Notes under the pieces: generated by a model
Databases searched by the model: none
What the model was told of the DNA's origin: nothing
The model's input: the letters and a program-made list of their open reading frames with translations, nothing else
Translations under genes and position numbers: made by a program
Source: Lachnospiraceae bacterium UBA935
Lineage (GTDB): Bacteria > Bacillota > Clostridia > Lachnospirales > Lachnospiraceae
Length of the DNA stretch: 64,000 bases
Direction: 5' to 3'
NCBI GenBank assembly: GCA_002293525.1
Contig: DBDJ01000018.1
Location: forward strand, 62,532-126,531
Shown: in pieces, positions 34,030 to 42,336 of the stretch
Numbering within the stretch: the first letter of the stretch is position 1
Layout: each line of letters starts with the position of its first letter

Positions 34030-34213
34030 AAAAGGGGGCTGTCGGGAAATAGACAGTCCTTAACAGAGAGAGGCACTGACTCACTAAAACTATAATAGCA
34101 GAAGGAAATATCCCAAGGAAATATTTCAAGCAGAAACGCCTGAAAATCCATGGGATATTTCTATTTACCTGTCAGGGGCTTAAAATTGGGTATTTCCCGG
34201 CAGCCCCCTTTTT
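34030..34213 (+). repeat. Dispersed repeat element, copy 1, with inverted ends
   Basis: AAAAGGGGGCTGTCGGGAAA (from 34030) is the inverted complement, with one mismatch, of the right end TTTCCCGGCAGCCCCCTTTT (34192-34213). Inside, GAAATATCCCA (34105-34115) and TGGGATATTTC (34150-34160) are also perfect inverted repeats, giving nested hairpins. Bases 34105-34212 recur at 36303-36409 in the same orientation. It lies just after proA and may also act as its terminator. The element has no coding capacity. Confidence 0.85.
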
Positions 34214-34289
34214 GCCGTTTTATGCATTTTGGATAAGATTATTTTGATATAAATAAAAACAAATAAAATGTTTATATATTTATAGCGAA

Positions 34290-34350
34290 TGCATTAATAA
34301 AACATAATATATGATTGCGAATTGACAAAAATTAATTAATGCACTATAAT
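34290..34350 (+). promoter_or_regulatory. Perfect consensus promoter with inverted repeat, LRR gene 1
   Basis: TTGACA (34322-34327), a 17-base spacer and TATAAT (34345-34350) equal the sigma-A consensus exactly. TGCATTAAT (34290-34298) and ATTAATGCA (34335-34343) form a perfect inverted repeat whose right arm lies in the spacer, a possible operator. The predicted start near 34357 leaves a leader of about 230 bases before the first LRR gene. That leader holds two very short frames (7 and 10 codons, near 34497 and 34516) but no recognised riboswitch or other feature. Confidence 0.7.
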
Positions 34351-34590
34351 TGATAGTATAGAAAAGTATTTGAGTAAAAACAGTATTATTAATACATATA
34401 ACATATATTGGAATTAATGAATGACGACATATTATCATATTGAATAGTGATTTATAACGTGGCGGTACTGATTTAAAGGTAGTAGGTGATTGCTTATGAG
34501 GGCGGTACAGAATATATGAATGAATTACAATCGTATATCTTAGATTAAATAGGTCATTAAGGAATAATTTTTACAAGAAAGGAGAAACAG

Positions 34591-35289
34591 ATGAAAAAAA
34601 AAGATGTAATATCTCTTATTGTAATAATGGTATTAATACTGTCCGTGCATAATTTTGGAAGTACTGCGGCAACGCCTCCGGCCTATATTGTAATCAAAAA
34701 TTTAGTATATCCGGTTACCTTAGAGGAACTTGATCTGAGTTCCATGAATCTTACCAACGCGGATATTCAAGTGCTTTCTTATATGAAAAACCTAAAAAAA
34801 CTAAATTTATCTGGAAATAATATCCCGGATCTCGCACCTATCAGCGGACTGATTAATTTGGAAACAGTTATATTGAACCAATGTAATATTTCAAGTCTTT
34901 ACCCTTTGAGAAATTTAACGAAGCTAAAATACTTGGATGTTGGGAATAATAATATCAGTGGTATTTCGGTGGTAAGTAATCTCCGCAATTTGGAATCATT
35001 CTATATATACAATAATAATATTTCCGACGTTTCGGCACTGAGAAACAGTACTGCTCTGAAATATCTGGATATCTCATATAATAATGTCAGTGATATTTCA
35101 GCGTTTAGCCAACTGTACAATCTAGAATATTTAATCATGATTGAAAACAACATATCAGGCGGTGTTAATTTTGTTATTTATCTCAGAAATTTGCAAGGTA
35201 TAGTTTTTTATAATAATCCTATTAACCGTGAAATATTAGAACTGATCGACGCTTATTTATCATTGCAGGGATGTTTGGTTTTATATTAG
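34591..35289 (+). CDS. Secreted leucine-rich-repeat protein, copy A
   Basis: A 232-residue protein with a signal peptide (MKKKDVISLIVIMVLILSVH, then cleavage near residue 26, AAA/ATPP region) and about seven internalin-type leucine-rich repeats of 21-22 residues (pattern LxxLxLxxNxISDIsxl) from residue 45 to the end. There is no LPXTG motif, lipobox or C-terminal anchor, so it may be released or wall-associated by other means. Ribosome site AAAGGAG precedes ATG 34591. The gene is duplicated directly downstream. LRR proteins of this form bind other proteins or glycans; the ligand is unknown. AT-rich relative to flanking genes. Confidence 0.9.
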   Translation: MKKKDVISLIVIMVLILSVHNFGSTAATPPAYIVIKNLVYPVTLEELDLSSMNLTNADIQVLSYMKNLKKLNLSGNNIPDLAPISGLINLETVILNQCNISSLYPLRNLTKLKYLDVGNNNISGISVVSNLRNLESFYIYNNNISDVSALRNSTALKYLDISYNNVSDISAFSQLYNLEYLIMIENNISGGVNFVIYLRNLQGIVFYNNPINREILELIDAYLSLQGCLVLY

Positions 35290-35360
35290 ATTTACTTGTA
35301 TTATTGGGCAGAGTAATTAATCATTAAGAAATATTATTTTAACAAGAAAGGAATAGGATG

Positions 35361-36059
35361 ATGAAAAAAAGACGTATGATATCTCTTATCGTAATAATGG
35401 TATTAATGCTGTCCGTACATAATTTTGGAAGTACTGCGGCAACGCCTCCGGCCTATATTGTAATCAAAAATTTAGTATATTCGGTTACCTTAGAGGAACT
35501 TGATCTAAGTTTCATGAATCTTACCAATGCGGATATTCAAGTGCTTTCTTATATGAAAAATCTAAAACAGCTGAATTTATCTGGAAATAATATCTCGGAT
35601 CTCACACCTCTTAGCGGACTGACCAATTTGGAAAGTATTGACTTGATCGTATGTAATATTACAAATCTTTACCCGTTGCGAAATTTAACGAAACTAAAAT
35701 ACTTATCTGTAGGGCATAATTATATCAGTGATATTTCGGTGGTAAGCAATCTCAGCAATTTGGAATCATTCCATGTATCACATAATAATATTTCCGATGT
35801 TTCGGCACTGAGATACTGTACTGCTTTGAAACGTCTGGATATCTCATATAATAATATCAGTGATATTTCAGCTTTAAACCAACTGTACAATCTGGAACAT
35901 TTGTCAGTGACTGAAAACAATATATCGGGCGGTGTTAATTTTCTCATTAATCTCAGAAATTTGCGATATGTACTTTTTTATTATAACCCGATTAATCGTG
36001 AAATATTAGAGCTGATCAACGCGTATTTATCATTGCAGGGAGGTTGGATTGGTTATTAG
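35361..36059 (+). CDS. Secreted leucine-rich-repeat protein, copy B
   Basis: A 232-residue paralogue of the preceding protein (about 79 percent identical, 49 differences counted by eye). The signal peptide and the first 80 residues are almost unchanged and the differences cluster in the later repeats. The start is one of two adjacent ATGs (35358 or 35361) after GAAAGGAAT. No separate promoter was seen in the 68-base gap, so it is probably co-transcribed with copy A. It too lacks a cell-wall anchor. A degraded repeat element follows at 36268-36410. Confidence 0.9.
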   Translation: MKKRRMISLIVIMVLMLSVHNFGSTAATPPAYIVIKNLVYSVTLEELDLSFMNLTNADIQVLSYMKNLKQLNLSGNNISDLTPLSGLTNLESIDLIVCNITNLYPLRNLTKLKYLSVGHNYISDISVVSNLSNLESFHVSHNNISDVSALRYCTALKRLDISYNNISDISALNQLYNLEHLSVTENNISGGVNFLINLRNLRYVLFYYNPINREILELINAYLSLQGGWIGY

Positions 36060-36247
36060 ATTGTCGTAACTGTTCAGTTTCAGTACCTTCACAGTTTCAG
36101 ATTTACCGGAAATTATAATTTTTCCATCTAATTATATAAAGATTATCAAACTATGCCGATAATCAGATTAAGGAAAATTCTATGCGGAAGAACAGGAGGT
36201 TCTTTTTGTCTTAGTGGTAAGACAGAACATGCTAAGGAGGGCATAAT

Positions 36248-36304
36248 ATGGCAGGTAATCTATCGATTGCGGCTGCCGGAGCGGGCAGAAGCAGTCAGGT
36301 GCGA
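36248..36304 (+). pseudogene. Possible gene start cut off by the repeat element
   Basis: ATG 36248 has a strong ribosome site (AAGGAGGG, 36234-36241) and opens MAGNLSIAAAGAGRSSQV before running into the repeat element shared with 34105-34212. The frame then continues through the repeat, which is unlikely to be real protein. This may be the 5' remnant of a gene destroyed by the element, or a short leader. No family is recognised. The remainder of 36060-36447 holds a small hairpin (GTTCT...AGAAC, 36199-36228) and nothing else that I can identify. Confidence 0.3.
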
Positions 36305-36409
36305 AATATCCCAAGGAAATATTTCAAGCAGAAACGCCTGAAAATCCATGGGATATTTCTATTTACCTGTCTGGGGCAAAAATTGGGTATTTCCCGGCAG
36401 ACCCCTTTC
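36303..36409 (+). repeat. Dispersed repeat element, copy 2
   Basis: This copy has the same sequence as 34105-34212 with only a few differences near the right end; the first 70 or so bases are identical. The left inverted end is shortened or diverged (GGCTGCCGG at about 36271 may be its remnant). It lies in direct orientation to copy 1, so the two copies enclose the LRR gene pair. Confidence 0.88.
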
Positions 36410-36447
36410 GTATGTAGCTCAGGTTCAATCCAATGCTTTATTAATCA

Positions 36448-37407
36448 TTAATCTGCTTTGAAAATCTGTATCAAAAAATGAATCCGTTTAATAAGGCTTT
36501 CTTTTATCAGGAGGCTCTTCATAAATGTTTCTTCCCGTGCATAATCAAAAGCATGCGTGGTTTGCTTGGTATCAACCAGTCTTGTCGGAACACCGGCTTG
36601 TTCAAGTGCCTGTGCATAAAGTAAGCCGTCGTCACGCAGACAGTCAAATTCAGCGATTTCAACATAGGCTTCAGGAAGTCCTGCCAGTGAAGCGGCTTCA
36701 AGGGGAGAAGCATAATCCGGCAGTTCCTGGGTTCCGTTTTTAAGATAGAGGCTCCAGCACCATTTCGTCAAAGGAGCATTCCATACCGGGGTGTCCGTGT
36801 ATTTTATCATGGATGGTGACTGAAGACGGGCATCGGTGGTAGGGTAGACGAGCATCTGACCGATTGCTTCGGGTCCGTTACGTTCCCTTGCCATCAGTGA
36901 GACAGCGGCGGTAAACAGCCCCCCGGCACTGTCGCCTCCGATTACGATACGGCAGGGATCGATGCCGATGTCAGCGGCATTCTGACAAGTCCACTCCAGC
37001 GTCCGATAACAGTCCTCCAGCGGAGCAGGGAAGCATGCGTCTGGTGCCAGCCGGTAATCGACACATATGGCTACACAGGAAGCTCCTTTGATATATTCGC
37101 GGACGATACGGAACTGGAATTTACTCATGGGAAACATAAATCCGCCGCCATGATAATAGATCAGGCAGGGAGCCGACTGAGTATCCAGTTGTCGTGGTTT
37201 CATAATTTGAAGTTCAAGCGGTACGCCGTCATGGCTGAGAATATTCCGCTTTGTGATGATGATTTCCTCATCTGAGACATTGTTGTTCCACTCCCTGCGG
37301 AACTGATTGGTCATAAGCCGGATCAGTTCCGGATCCATGGTCAAGAGCGGTTCCATCATGTTGCGCAGTTCATAGAGATCGGGATGAATCGGATAATTAC
37401 CAGACAT
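36448..37407 (-). CDS. Alpha/beta hydrolase (HSL-type esterase)
   Basis: A 319-residue cytoplasmic esterase of the hormone-sensitive-lipase group. It has the oxyanion-hole motif YYHGGGFMFP (near residue 84), the nucleophile elbow GGDSAGGLF with the catalytic serine (near 155), the acid in AEFDCLRDDG and the histidine in HAFDYA. Ribosome site AAGGAGGGGAAA precedes ATG 37407. It is transcribed on the minus strand downstream of the pot operon but separated from it by a 97-base inverted-repeat element. The natural substrate (a short-chain ester) is unknown. Confidence 0.92.
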   Translation of the reverse strand: MSGNYPIHPDLYELRNMMEPLLTMDPELIRLMTNQFRREWNNNVSDEEIIITKRNILSHDGVPLELQIMKPRQLDTQSAPCLIYYHGGGFMFPMSKFQFRIVREYIKGASCVAICVDYRLAPDACFPAPLEDCYRTLEWTCQNAADIGIDPCRIVIGGDSAGGLFTAAVSLMARERNGPEAIGQMLVYPTTDARLQSPSMIKYTDTPVWNAPLTKWCWSLYLKNGTQELPDYASPLEAASLAGLPEAYVEIAEFDCLRDDGLLYAQALEQAGVPTRLVDTKQTTHAFDYAREETFMKSLLIKESLIKRIHFLIQIFKAD

Positions 37408-37494
37408 AGTTTCCCCTCCTTACACTTTTGTTTGATTAATTGCGACATATTATTATAACATATTGTGATAATATTGTATATAACATGACTTAAT

Positions 37495-37591
37495 GAATTA
37501 TTTTCGCTGTAAGCTGTTTTCGCTGAAATTAAGGCCATTTGCCGGTTCTCAGTCCGCCATTCATCGGCTTCTCGGACAGCGAAAATAATTC
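37495..37591. repeat. 97-bp element with 16-bp perfect terminal inverted repeats
   Basis: GAATTATTTTCGCTGT (37495-37510) and ACAGCGAAAATAATTC (37576-37591) are perfect inverted repeats. The interior portion GCTGTAAGCTGTTTTCGCTG... (37506-37548) recurs at 44642-44684 with one mismatch. It lies just after the potD stop, between potD and the esterase gene, and might serve as a terminator. The structure is MITE-like but has no coding capacity. Confidence 0.85.
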
Positions 37592-37625
37592 TTAATGTTC
37601 TAATTGGAAGTGTCAATAATGATTT

Positions 37626-38717
37626 TTATTGTGATTTTATCTCTTTCCAAAGAGTATTATACAGTTCATCCCCTTCATCCCCCAGATAGCTGAAAGTTTC
37701 CAGACCCTGATAAGCATCCAGGTCAGGGAAGGCGATCGGAGAATTACGGATGTCCTCGTCTTCGATCAGTTCCCTGGCAGCATCATTGGGAGTAGAATAG
37801 GTGATATACTCAAAGTTTTTTAAGGCGATATCGGGGCGGCACATAAAGTCAATGAATTTTAGGGCATTTTCCACATTCTGGGCATCTTTGGTGATGACCC
37901 AGGAATCAATCCAGACATTGGTTCCTTCCTTCGGGATCACGTACTCCAGATCCGGATTCTCTCTCTGGGTATAGATGGCTTCTCCTGAATAAATGACGCC
38001 GAGAGCCGCTTCGTTGCCGATCATCTTGTCACGCACTTGGTCGATGACATAGGCCTGTACCAGCGGTTTCTGGGCAATCAGTGACTCTTTGGCAAGCTGT
38101 AGTTCATCTTCGTTCATGCTGTTGACAGAGAAGCCGTTCAGCTTCAAAGACACCATAAAGGCATCACGAACCGAATCCTGCATCAGGATGCTATCCGCAT
38201 ATTTTTCATCCCAGAGGATAGACCAGGAATCGACGGGGCCGTCCACCATCGTCTTGTTATAAAGAATCCCCACGGTTCCCCAGCAGTAAGGCACCGCGTA
38301 CTTGCCTTCCGGATCGAACTCCTTGGACTGTTCCCAGTATTGTGTGCCGATATTGGCTTTGGCATTGGGCAGCTGTTCAAAATCCAGTTCCTGCAGCAGG
38401 TCGTTTTCAATCATCTTCTGGATCATATAATCGGAAGGACAGACAACGTCATAGCTGGAAGCCCCGGATTCGATTTTGGGATACATGATCTCGTTGGTTT
38501 CAAACTCGTCATAGATGACCTTGATACCGGTTTCTTCTTCAAAAAGCGCGATACTGTCAGGATCCATGTATTCTCCCCAATTATAGACGACGACTTCACC
38601 TGCGTCTGGGGAACTGCCGCCACAGCCGACTGCCAATACGGCACTTGTCATAGCCGCCAGGACTAGGCCAAGCGATTTTTTCTTGATTTTACTGTTGAGC
38701 GATGATAGTTTTTTCAT
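37626..38717 (-). CDS. potD: Spermidine/putrescine ABC transporter, substrate-binding lipoprotein
   Basis: A 363-residue lipoprotein: basic N-terminus, hydrophobic stretch and lipobox AVGC (cysteine near residue 32). The mature protein begins with the PotD-typical VVVYNWGEYMDPDSIALFEEETGIKVIYD-like fold (ligand region NWGEY). It captures polyamines outside the membrane and delivers them to PotBC. The start codon overlaps the potC stop by one base. It is the last gene of the regulator-potABCD operon; no proximal hairpin other than the 37495-37591 element ends the operon. Confidence 0.95.
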   Translation of the reverse strand: MKKLSSLNSKIKKKSLGLVLAAMTSAVLAVGCGGSSPDAGEVVVYNWGEYMDPDSIALFEEETGIKVIYDEFETNEIMYPKIESGASSYDVVCPSDYMIQKMIENDLLQELDFEQLPNAKANIGTQYWEQSKEFDPEGKYAVPYCWGTVGILYNKTMVDGPVDSWSILWDEKYADSILMQDSVRDAFMVSLKLNGFSVNSMNEDELQLAKESLIAQKPLVQAYVIDQVRDKMIGNEAALGVIYSGEAIYTQRENPDLEYVIPKEGTNVWIDSWVITKDAQNVENALKFIDFMCRPDIALKNFEYITYSTPNDAARELIEDEDIRNSPIAFPDLDAYQGLETFSYLGDEGDELYNTLWKEIKSQ

Positions 38718-39517
38718 TATGCTTCTCCTTCTGATAGCTTTTGTGCTTTGTGAGCGGGAGTGCGGTTTACCAGAACCAGCAACAGCAGCACCGTGACAAA
38801 GATGATAGTCGAAAGCGCATACATTTCCGGTTTGATCCCTTTTCTCACTTCCGTATATATTTTAGTGGAAAGCGTGTCCACTCCGGCACCTTTGGTAAAA
38901 TGGGTAATGATAAAATCATCCAGCGACATGGTAAATGCCATCAAGAATCCGGAAAGCACGCCCGGCAGGAGATCCGGCATGACGACTTTGAAAAATCCGG
39001 ATACCGGCCCGGCTCCCAGGTCACGGGCCGCTTCATAAGTGCTTGGGTTAAGCTGTCTCATTTTCGGCATTACGCTGAGTATCACATAAGGAATATTAAA
39101 AGTAATATGGGAAAGCAATATCGTACCGTAGCCGAACCGCAGCCCCAGACTGATGAACAGCAGCATCAAAGAAATACCGGTGACAATCTCGGCGTTCAGC
39201 ATCGGAATATTGGTGATGCCTAAGACAACGGCCCGCCCGGTCCGGTTCATGCGCATCACGGCAATACAGGCGATCGTGCCGATCACGGTCGCTACCAGCG
39301 CGGAAATCAAAGCAATGGACAGCGTGTTAAACAAAGCCTGCATGATGTCCTCGTTCTGAAAGAGGGCGCCGTACCATCGGAACGTGACCCCGCCCCATTT
39401 AGCCCTGGTACGGCTGTCGTTAAAGGAAAGCACGATTAACGTGACAATCGGCGCATACAAAAAGAGGAAGATCAGGCTGATATATATTTTTTGAAGGCTG
39501 TTCTTCAGGACATTCAT
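38717..39517 (-). CDS. potC: Spermidine/putrescine ABC transporter permease
   Basis: A 266-residue permease with six membrane segments and the EAA loop (YEAARDLGAGPVSGFFKVVMPDLLPG, near residues 165-190) that docks on the PotA ATPase. It has the PotC-typical N-terminus with LFLYAPIVTLIVLSFNDSR. It overlaps potB by 4 bases and potD by 1 base. It forms the inner-membrane channel together with PotB. Confidence 0.95.
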   Translation of the reverse strand: MNVLKNSLQKIYISLIFLFLYAPIVTLIVLSFNDSRTRAKWGGVTFRWYGALFQNEDIMQALFNTLSIALISALVATVIGTIACIAVMRMNRTGRAVVLGITNIPMLNAEIVTGISLMLLFISLGLRFGYGTILLSHITFNIPYVILSVMPKMRQLNPSTYEAARDLGAGPVSGFFKVVMPDLLPGVLSGFLMAFTMSLDDFIITHFTKGAGVDTLSTKIYTEVRKGIKPEMYALSTIIFVTVLLLLVLVNRTPAHKAQKLSEGEA

Positions 39518-40377
39518 AAAAAGCTACCTTCCCCTTCCTTGTCGAAGACGGCGGATATCACCATATTCACAATGATAAAAAGCATCAGCACAATGGAAAG
39601 ACCGCTTCCCAGGTGCCAGTTCCCGGCCTGCGTGAATTCTTCCTCGATCACGTTGCCGATCAGTAGTATTTTACTGCCGCCCAAGAGCTTGCTGATGACA
39701 AATGTCGTCAAAGCCGGGATAAATACCATAGTAATGCCGCTGATCATCCCCGGTATGCTCAGCGGAAAAATAATCTTCTTGAACACATCAAAAGCGTTGG
39801 CCCCCAGGTCCCTGGCCGCGTTGACAACATTGATGTCGATCTTGATCAGGCTGTTGTAGATCGGCAATATCATAAAGGGAAGGAAATTATAAACCATTCC
39901 GAAAACAATCGCATAGGGCGTATTGATGATGTTTAAGGCCGGCAGGCGCAGCCAGGCCAGGATATTATTGATAACTCCGGTCTTTTCCAGCAGGGTCTGC
40001 CAGGCCAGGGTGCGAAGCAGGAAGTTCATCCACATCGGCAGGATGAAGAGCAGGACGATGAAACCTTGCTTGCTCATCTTGGTCCGGGAGAGGATGAAGG
40101 CCAGCGGATAAGCCAGGATCAGGCAGATCATCGTAGCCGCTACCGCTAACAGGATGGCAAGCCAGAGCGCCTTGGCATGTTCGGCCGACAGGATGGCAGT
40201 GAGGTTATCCAAGGTAAAAGCCCCGTTCTTGTCAATCAGCCCATAATAAAATATCATGGCGAGCGGCACTACGATAAAAATAACCATCCACAGCAAATAA
40301 GGCGAGCCTAACAGGATACCGGAGCGCACTTTGACGTTGGGATGATTGCCTTCCTTATTTTTTGTCGGTAAAGTCAT
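39514..40377 (-). CDS. potB: Spermidine/putrescine ABC transporter permease
   Basis: A 287-residue permease with six membrane segments and an EAA loop (VNAARDLGANAFDVFKKIIFPLSIPG). It has the PotB-typical LILAYPLAFILSRTKM and WMNFLLRTLAW stretches. The start ATG 40377 is preceded by AGAAAGGAAAG and lies 39 bases after potA. It pairs with PotC. Confidence 0.95.
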   Translation of the reverse strand: MTLPTKNKEGNHPNVKVRSGILLGSPYLLWMVIFIVVPLAMIFYYGLIDKNGAFTLDNLTAILSAEHAKALWLAILLAVAATMICLILAYPLAFILSRTKMSKQGFIVLLFILPMWMNFLLRTLAWQTLLEKTGVINNILAWLRLPALNIINTPYAIVFGMVYNFLPFMILPIYNSLIKIDINVVNAARDLGANAFDVFKKIIFPLSIPGMISGITMVFIPALTTFVISKLLGGSKILLIGNVIEEEFTQAGNWHLGSGLSIVLMLFIIVNMVISAVFDKEGEGSFL

Positions 40378-40416
40378 CTGTCTTTCCTTTCTGTAAGGGA
40401 CTATGCCGTAATCTGC

Positions 40417-41532
40417 TTAAATCTCCAAGCTGACAGCCTCTTCATCTTCAGAAGCTGGTTTATTCATGATCTGGATGTTAAAGGGATCTACCTTGATGCC
40501 GACGGGCGTTCCTACTGGGAACATGCCGGTAGAATGCACCAGCCATTCAAAGCCGTTGGCGGTCACTTCCATTTCATAGTGGACGCCTTTAAAAATCAGA
40601 TGGCTGACCACGCCCTGCAGCGTGCCGTCCTCCGGCTTGCCCAATTCCACGTCCTCCGGACGGATTACCACATCCACTGGCTTGTTTTTCCCGAACCCGG
40701 TATCCACGCAGACAAAATGAGTTCCCAGAATCTCGACCCGCTTATCCTCGATCATCAGGGCGTCAATTATATTGCTTTCCCCGATAAAGTCGGCGACAAA
40801 GGCATTTTCCGGTTCATTATAGATGCCTTCCGGCGTGCCGATCTGCTGGATATAGCCCTGATTCATCACGACAATCGTATCGGACATGGTAAGGGCCTCT
40901 TCCTGGTCGTGGGTCACATATATGAAAGTGATGCCCAGCTCATTTTTCAGCCGGATCAGTTCATACTGCATATCCTGCCGCAGCTTCAGGTCCAAGGCTC
41001 CTAAGGGTTCATCGAGCAGAAGCACCTTGGGCTCGTTCACGATCGCCCGGGCGATGGCGATCCGCTGCTGCTGGCCGCCGCTTAAGGAATCCGGCATCCG
41101 CTTTTCAAAACCTTCCAGATTCACCAGTTTCAGGGCATAAGAGATCTTGTCATCGATATAGGCTTTGGGCTTGTTCTTGATCCGTAAGCCGAAAGCAATG
41201 TTATCGGCGATGTTCATATGGGTAAAGAGGGCATACTTCTGAAATACTGTATTCAACTGTCTTTTATTGGGAGGCAGGCCGGTAATGTTGCTGCCGTCAA
41301 AAATGACCCTTCCGGTGTCAGGGGTTTCAAAACCGCCCATTATGCGCAGCAGCGTGGTCTTGCCGCAGCCGCTGGGCCCCAACAGGGTGACGAATTCATT
41401 TTCCCGGATAAAGAGATTCAGGTCATCCAGGATCAGCTGTCCGTCAAAGGACTTGCTGATGTTTTCCAGGCTGATCAAAAGTTTGTTGTTTTTGATATCC
41501 TTGTTTTTATTATCCCTGTTTTTGATATCCAT
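40417..41532 (-). CDS. potA: Spermidine/putrescine ABC transporter ATPase
   Basis: A 371-residue ATPase with Walker A GPSGCGKTT (near residue 54), Q-loop, signature LSGGQQQRIAIARAI, Walker B VLLLDEPLGALD and switch histidine VTHDQEEA. A C-terminal TOBE-type regulatory domain (VDVVIRPEDVELGKPEDG, near 285-345) is present. Length and motifs are standard. It is preceded by the XRE/cupin regulator gene and followed by potB, potC and potD. Confidence 0.96.
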   Translation of the reverse strand: MDIKNRDNKNKDIKNNKLLISLENISKSFDGQLILDDLNLFIRENEFVTLLGPSGCGKTTLLRIMGGFETPDTGRVIFDGSNITGLPPNKRQLNTVFQKYALFTHMNIADNIAFGLRIKNKPKAYIDDKISYALKLVNLEGFEKRMPDSLSGGQQQRIAIARAIVNEPKVLLLDEPLGALDLKLRQDMQYELIRLKNELGITFIYVTHDQEEALTMSDTIVVMNQGYIQQIGTPEGIYNEPENAFVADFIGESNIIDALMIEDKRVEILGTHFVCVDTGFGKNKPVDVVIRPEDVELGKPEDGTLQGVVSHLIFKGVHYEMEVTANGFEWLVHSTGMFPVGTPVGIKVDPFNIQIMNKPASEDEEAVSLEI

Positions 41533-41591
41533 AATAGCCTATTCCTCTTCGTAAACGTTAAATTTGTGCCCTCGCTGTGAGCAGTAAGCTT

Positions 41592-42128
41592 TCAAAAGCT
41601 GGGAGGGCTGCTCACCCATAGAAGCGTAGCACCGCTTTTATTAGCCTTGACATAATGGGTCGTATTAGGAGTGAAATAAAAGGATTCCCCTTTTTTTACC
41701 CGGATGGCGCGTTTTCCCAGCATGATCGTGATGCTGCCGGATAAGACGTAGCCGAATTCTTCGCCTTCATGAGGATTGTCCGGGTAAGTGGAACCGTCGG
41801 GAGCTAGGGTCAGCCGGATCGGCTCCATCATGTTTTTCTGGGCATTCGGTATGATCCATTCGATTTTATTGTTCAGGTCGTTATCCACTTTTTCGAAATA
41901 GTCTGTTTCATGAAAAACGATCTGTTCCTCCGAGATATCAGTAAAAAAAGTGTTCAGATCGCTTCCCAGGCTCTGCAGGATATCGATCAGGGTAGCGATG
42001 GAAGGCGAGGTGAGGTTTCGTTCCAGCTGCGATATAAAGCCTTTGGAAAGCTCGCAGCGGTCGGCCAGTTCCTCCTGTGTCAGCGCTTTTTGGATGCGCA
42101 GTTCTTTCAATTTATTCCCGATATCCAT
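41592..42128 (-). CDS. XRE-family regulator with cupin domain
   Basis: A 178-residue regulator with an N-terminal helix-turn-helix (IGNKLKELRIQKALTQEELADRCELSKGFISQLER, residues 3-37) and a C-terminal cupin barrel (EEFGYVLSGSITIMLG..., FYFTPNTTHYV). XRE-cupin proteins in this position (PuuR-like) commonly repress polyamine uptake or breakdown genes. The start is ATG 42128 with AAAGGAAT upstream; the longer frame to 42200 has no ribosome site. It heads the potABCD operon, so feedback control by polyamines is likely but inferred. Confidence 0.9.
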   Translation of the reverse strand: MDIGNKLKELRIQKALTQEELADRCELSKGFISQLERNLTSPSIATLIDILQSLGSDLNTFFTDISEEQIVFHETDYFEKVDNDLNNKIEWIIPNAQKNMMEPIRLTLAPDGSTYPDNPHEGEEFGYVLSGSITIMLGKRAIRVKKGESFYFTPNTTHYVKANKSGATLLWVSSPPSF

Positions 42129-42192
42129 TTTATACCATTCCTTTTCTGAAAGAGGGTGAAACGAAGTAAAAGTAAAATTAAACTCAAAGTTT

Positions 42193-42247
42193 ACTCTCAC
42201 TAAACAACGGACGATATTTATTATACTATGTGGCGGAGAAAAGTCAA
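42193..42247 (-). promoter_or_regulatory. Promoter of the regulator-potABCD operon
   Basis: On the minus strand TTGACT (42247-42242), a 16-base spacer and TATAAT (42225-42220) form a good sigma-A promoter. A short inverted repeat GTTTA...TAAAC just downstream, near 42190-42206, could be the site of the encoded repressor. Confidence 0.7.
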
Positions 42248-42336
42248 GTAGTAAAAATCTTGCTTTGCCGTAGTATTTTTGGTATTATTTATAAATGAAC
42301 GGGATGACTGAGGCAAGCCGTAACAGGAGGAAGCAA

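Larger units (their letters stand above)
34550..36059 (+). repeat. Tandem duplication of the LRR gene (770-bp offset)
   Basis: The two LRR genes align without gaps at an offset of 770 bases over their whole coding length (34591-35289 with 35361-36059). The match extends about 40 bases upstream (TCATTAAG...ACAAGAAAGGA). The first 250 coding bases are nearly identical, while later parts differ mainly in repeat positions expected to be solvent-exposed. Confidence 0.9.

Noticed and set aside
36153..36451. Two short open frames (62 and 67 codons) downstream of the LRR genes
   Set aside because: Both run through the dispersed repeat, overlap each other in different frames and have no recognisable protein features beyond the possible 5' remnant at 36248.
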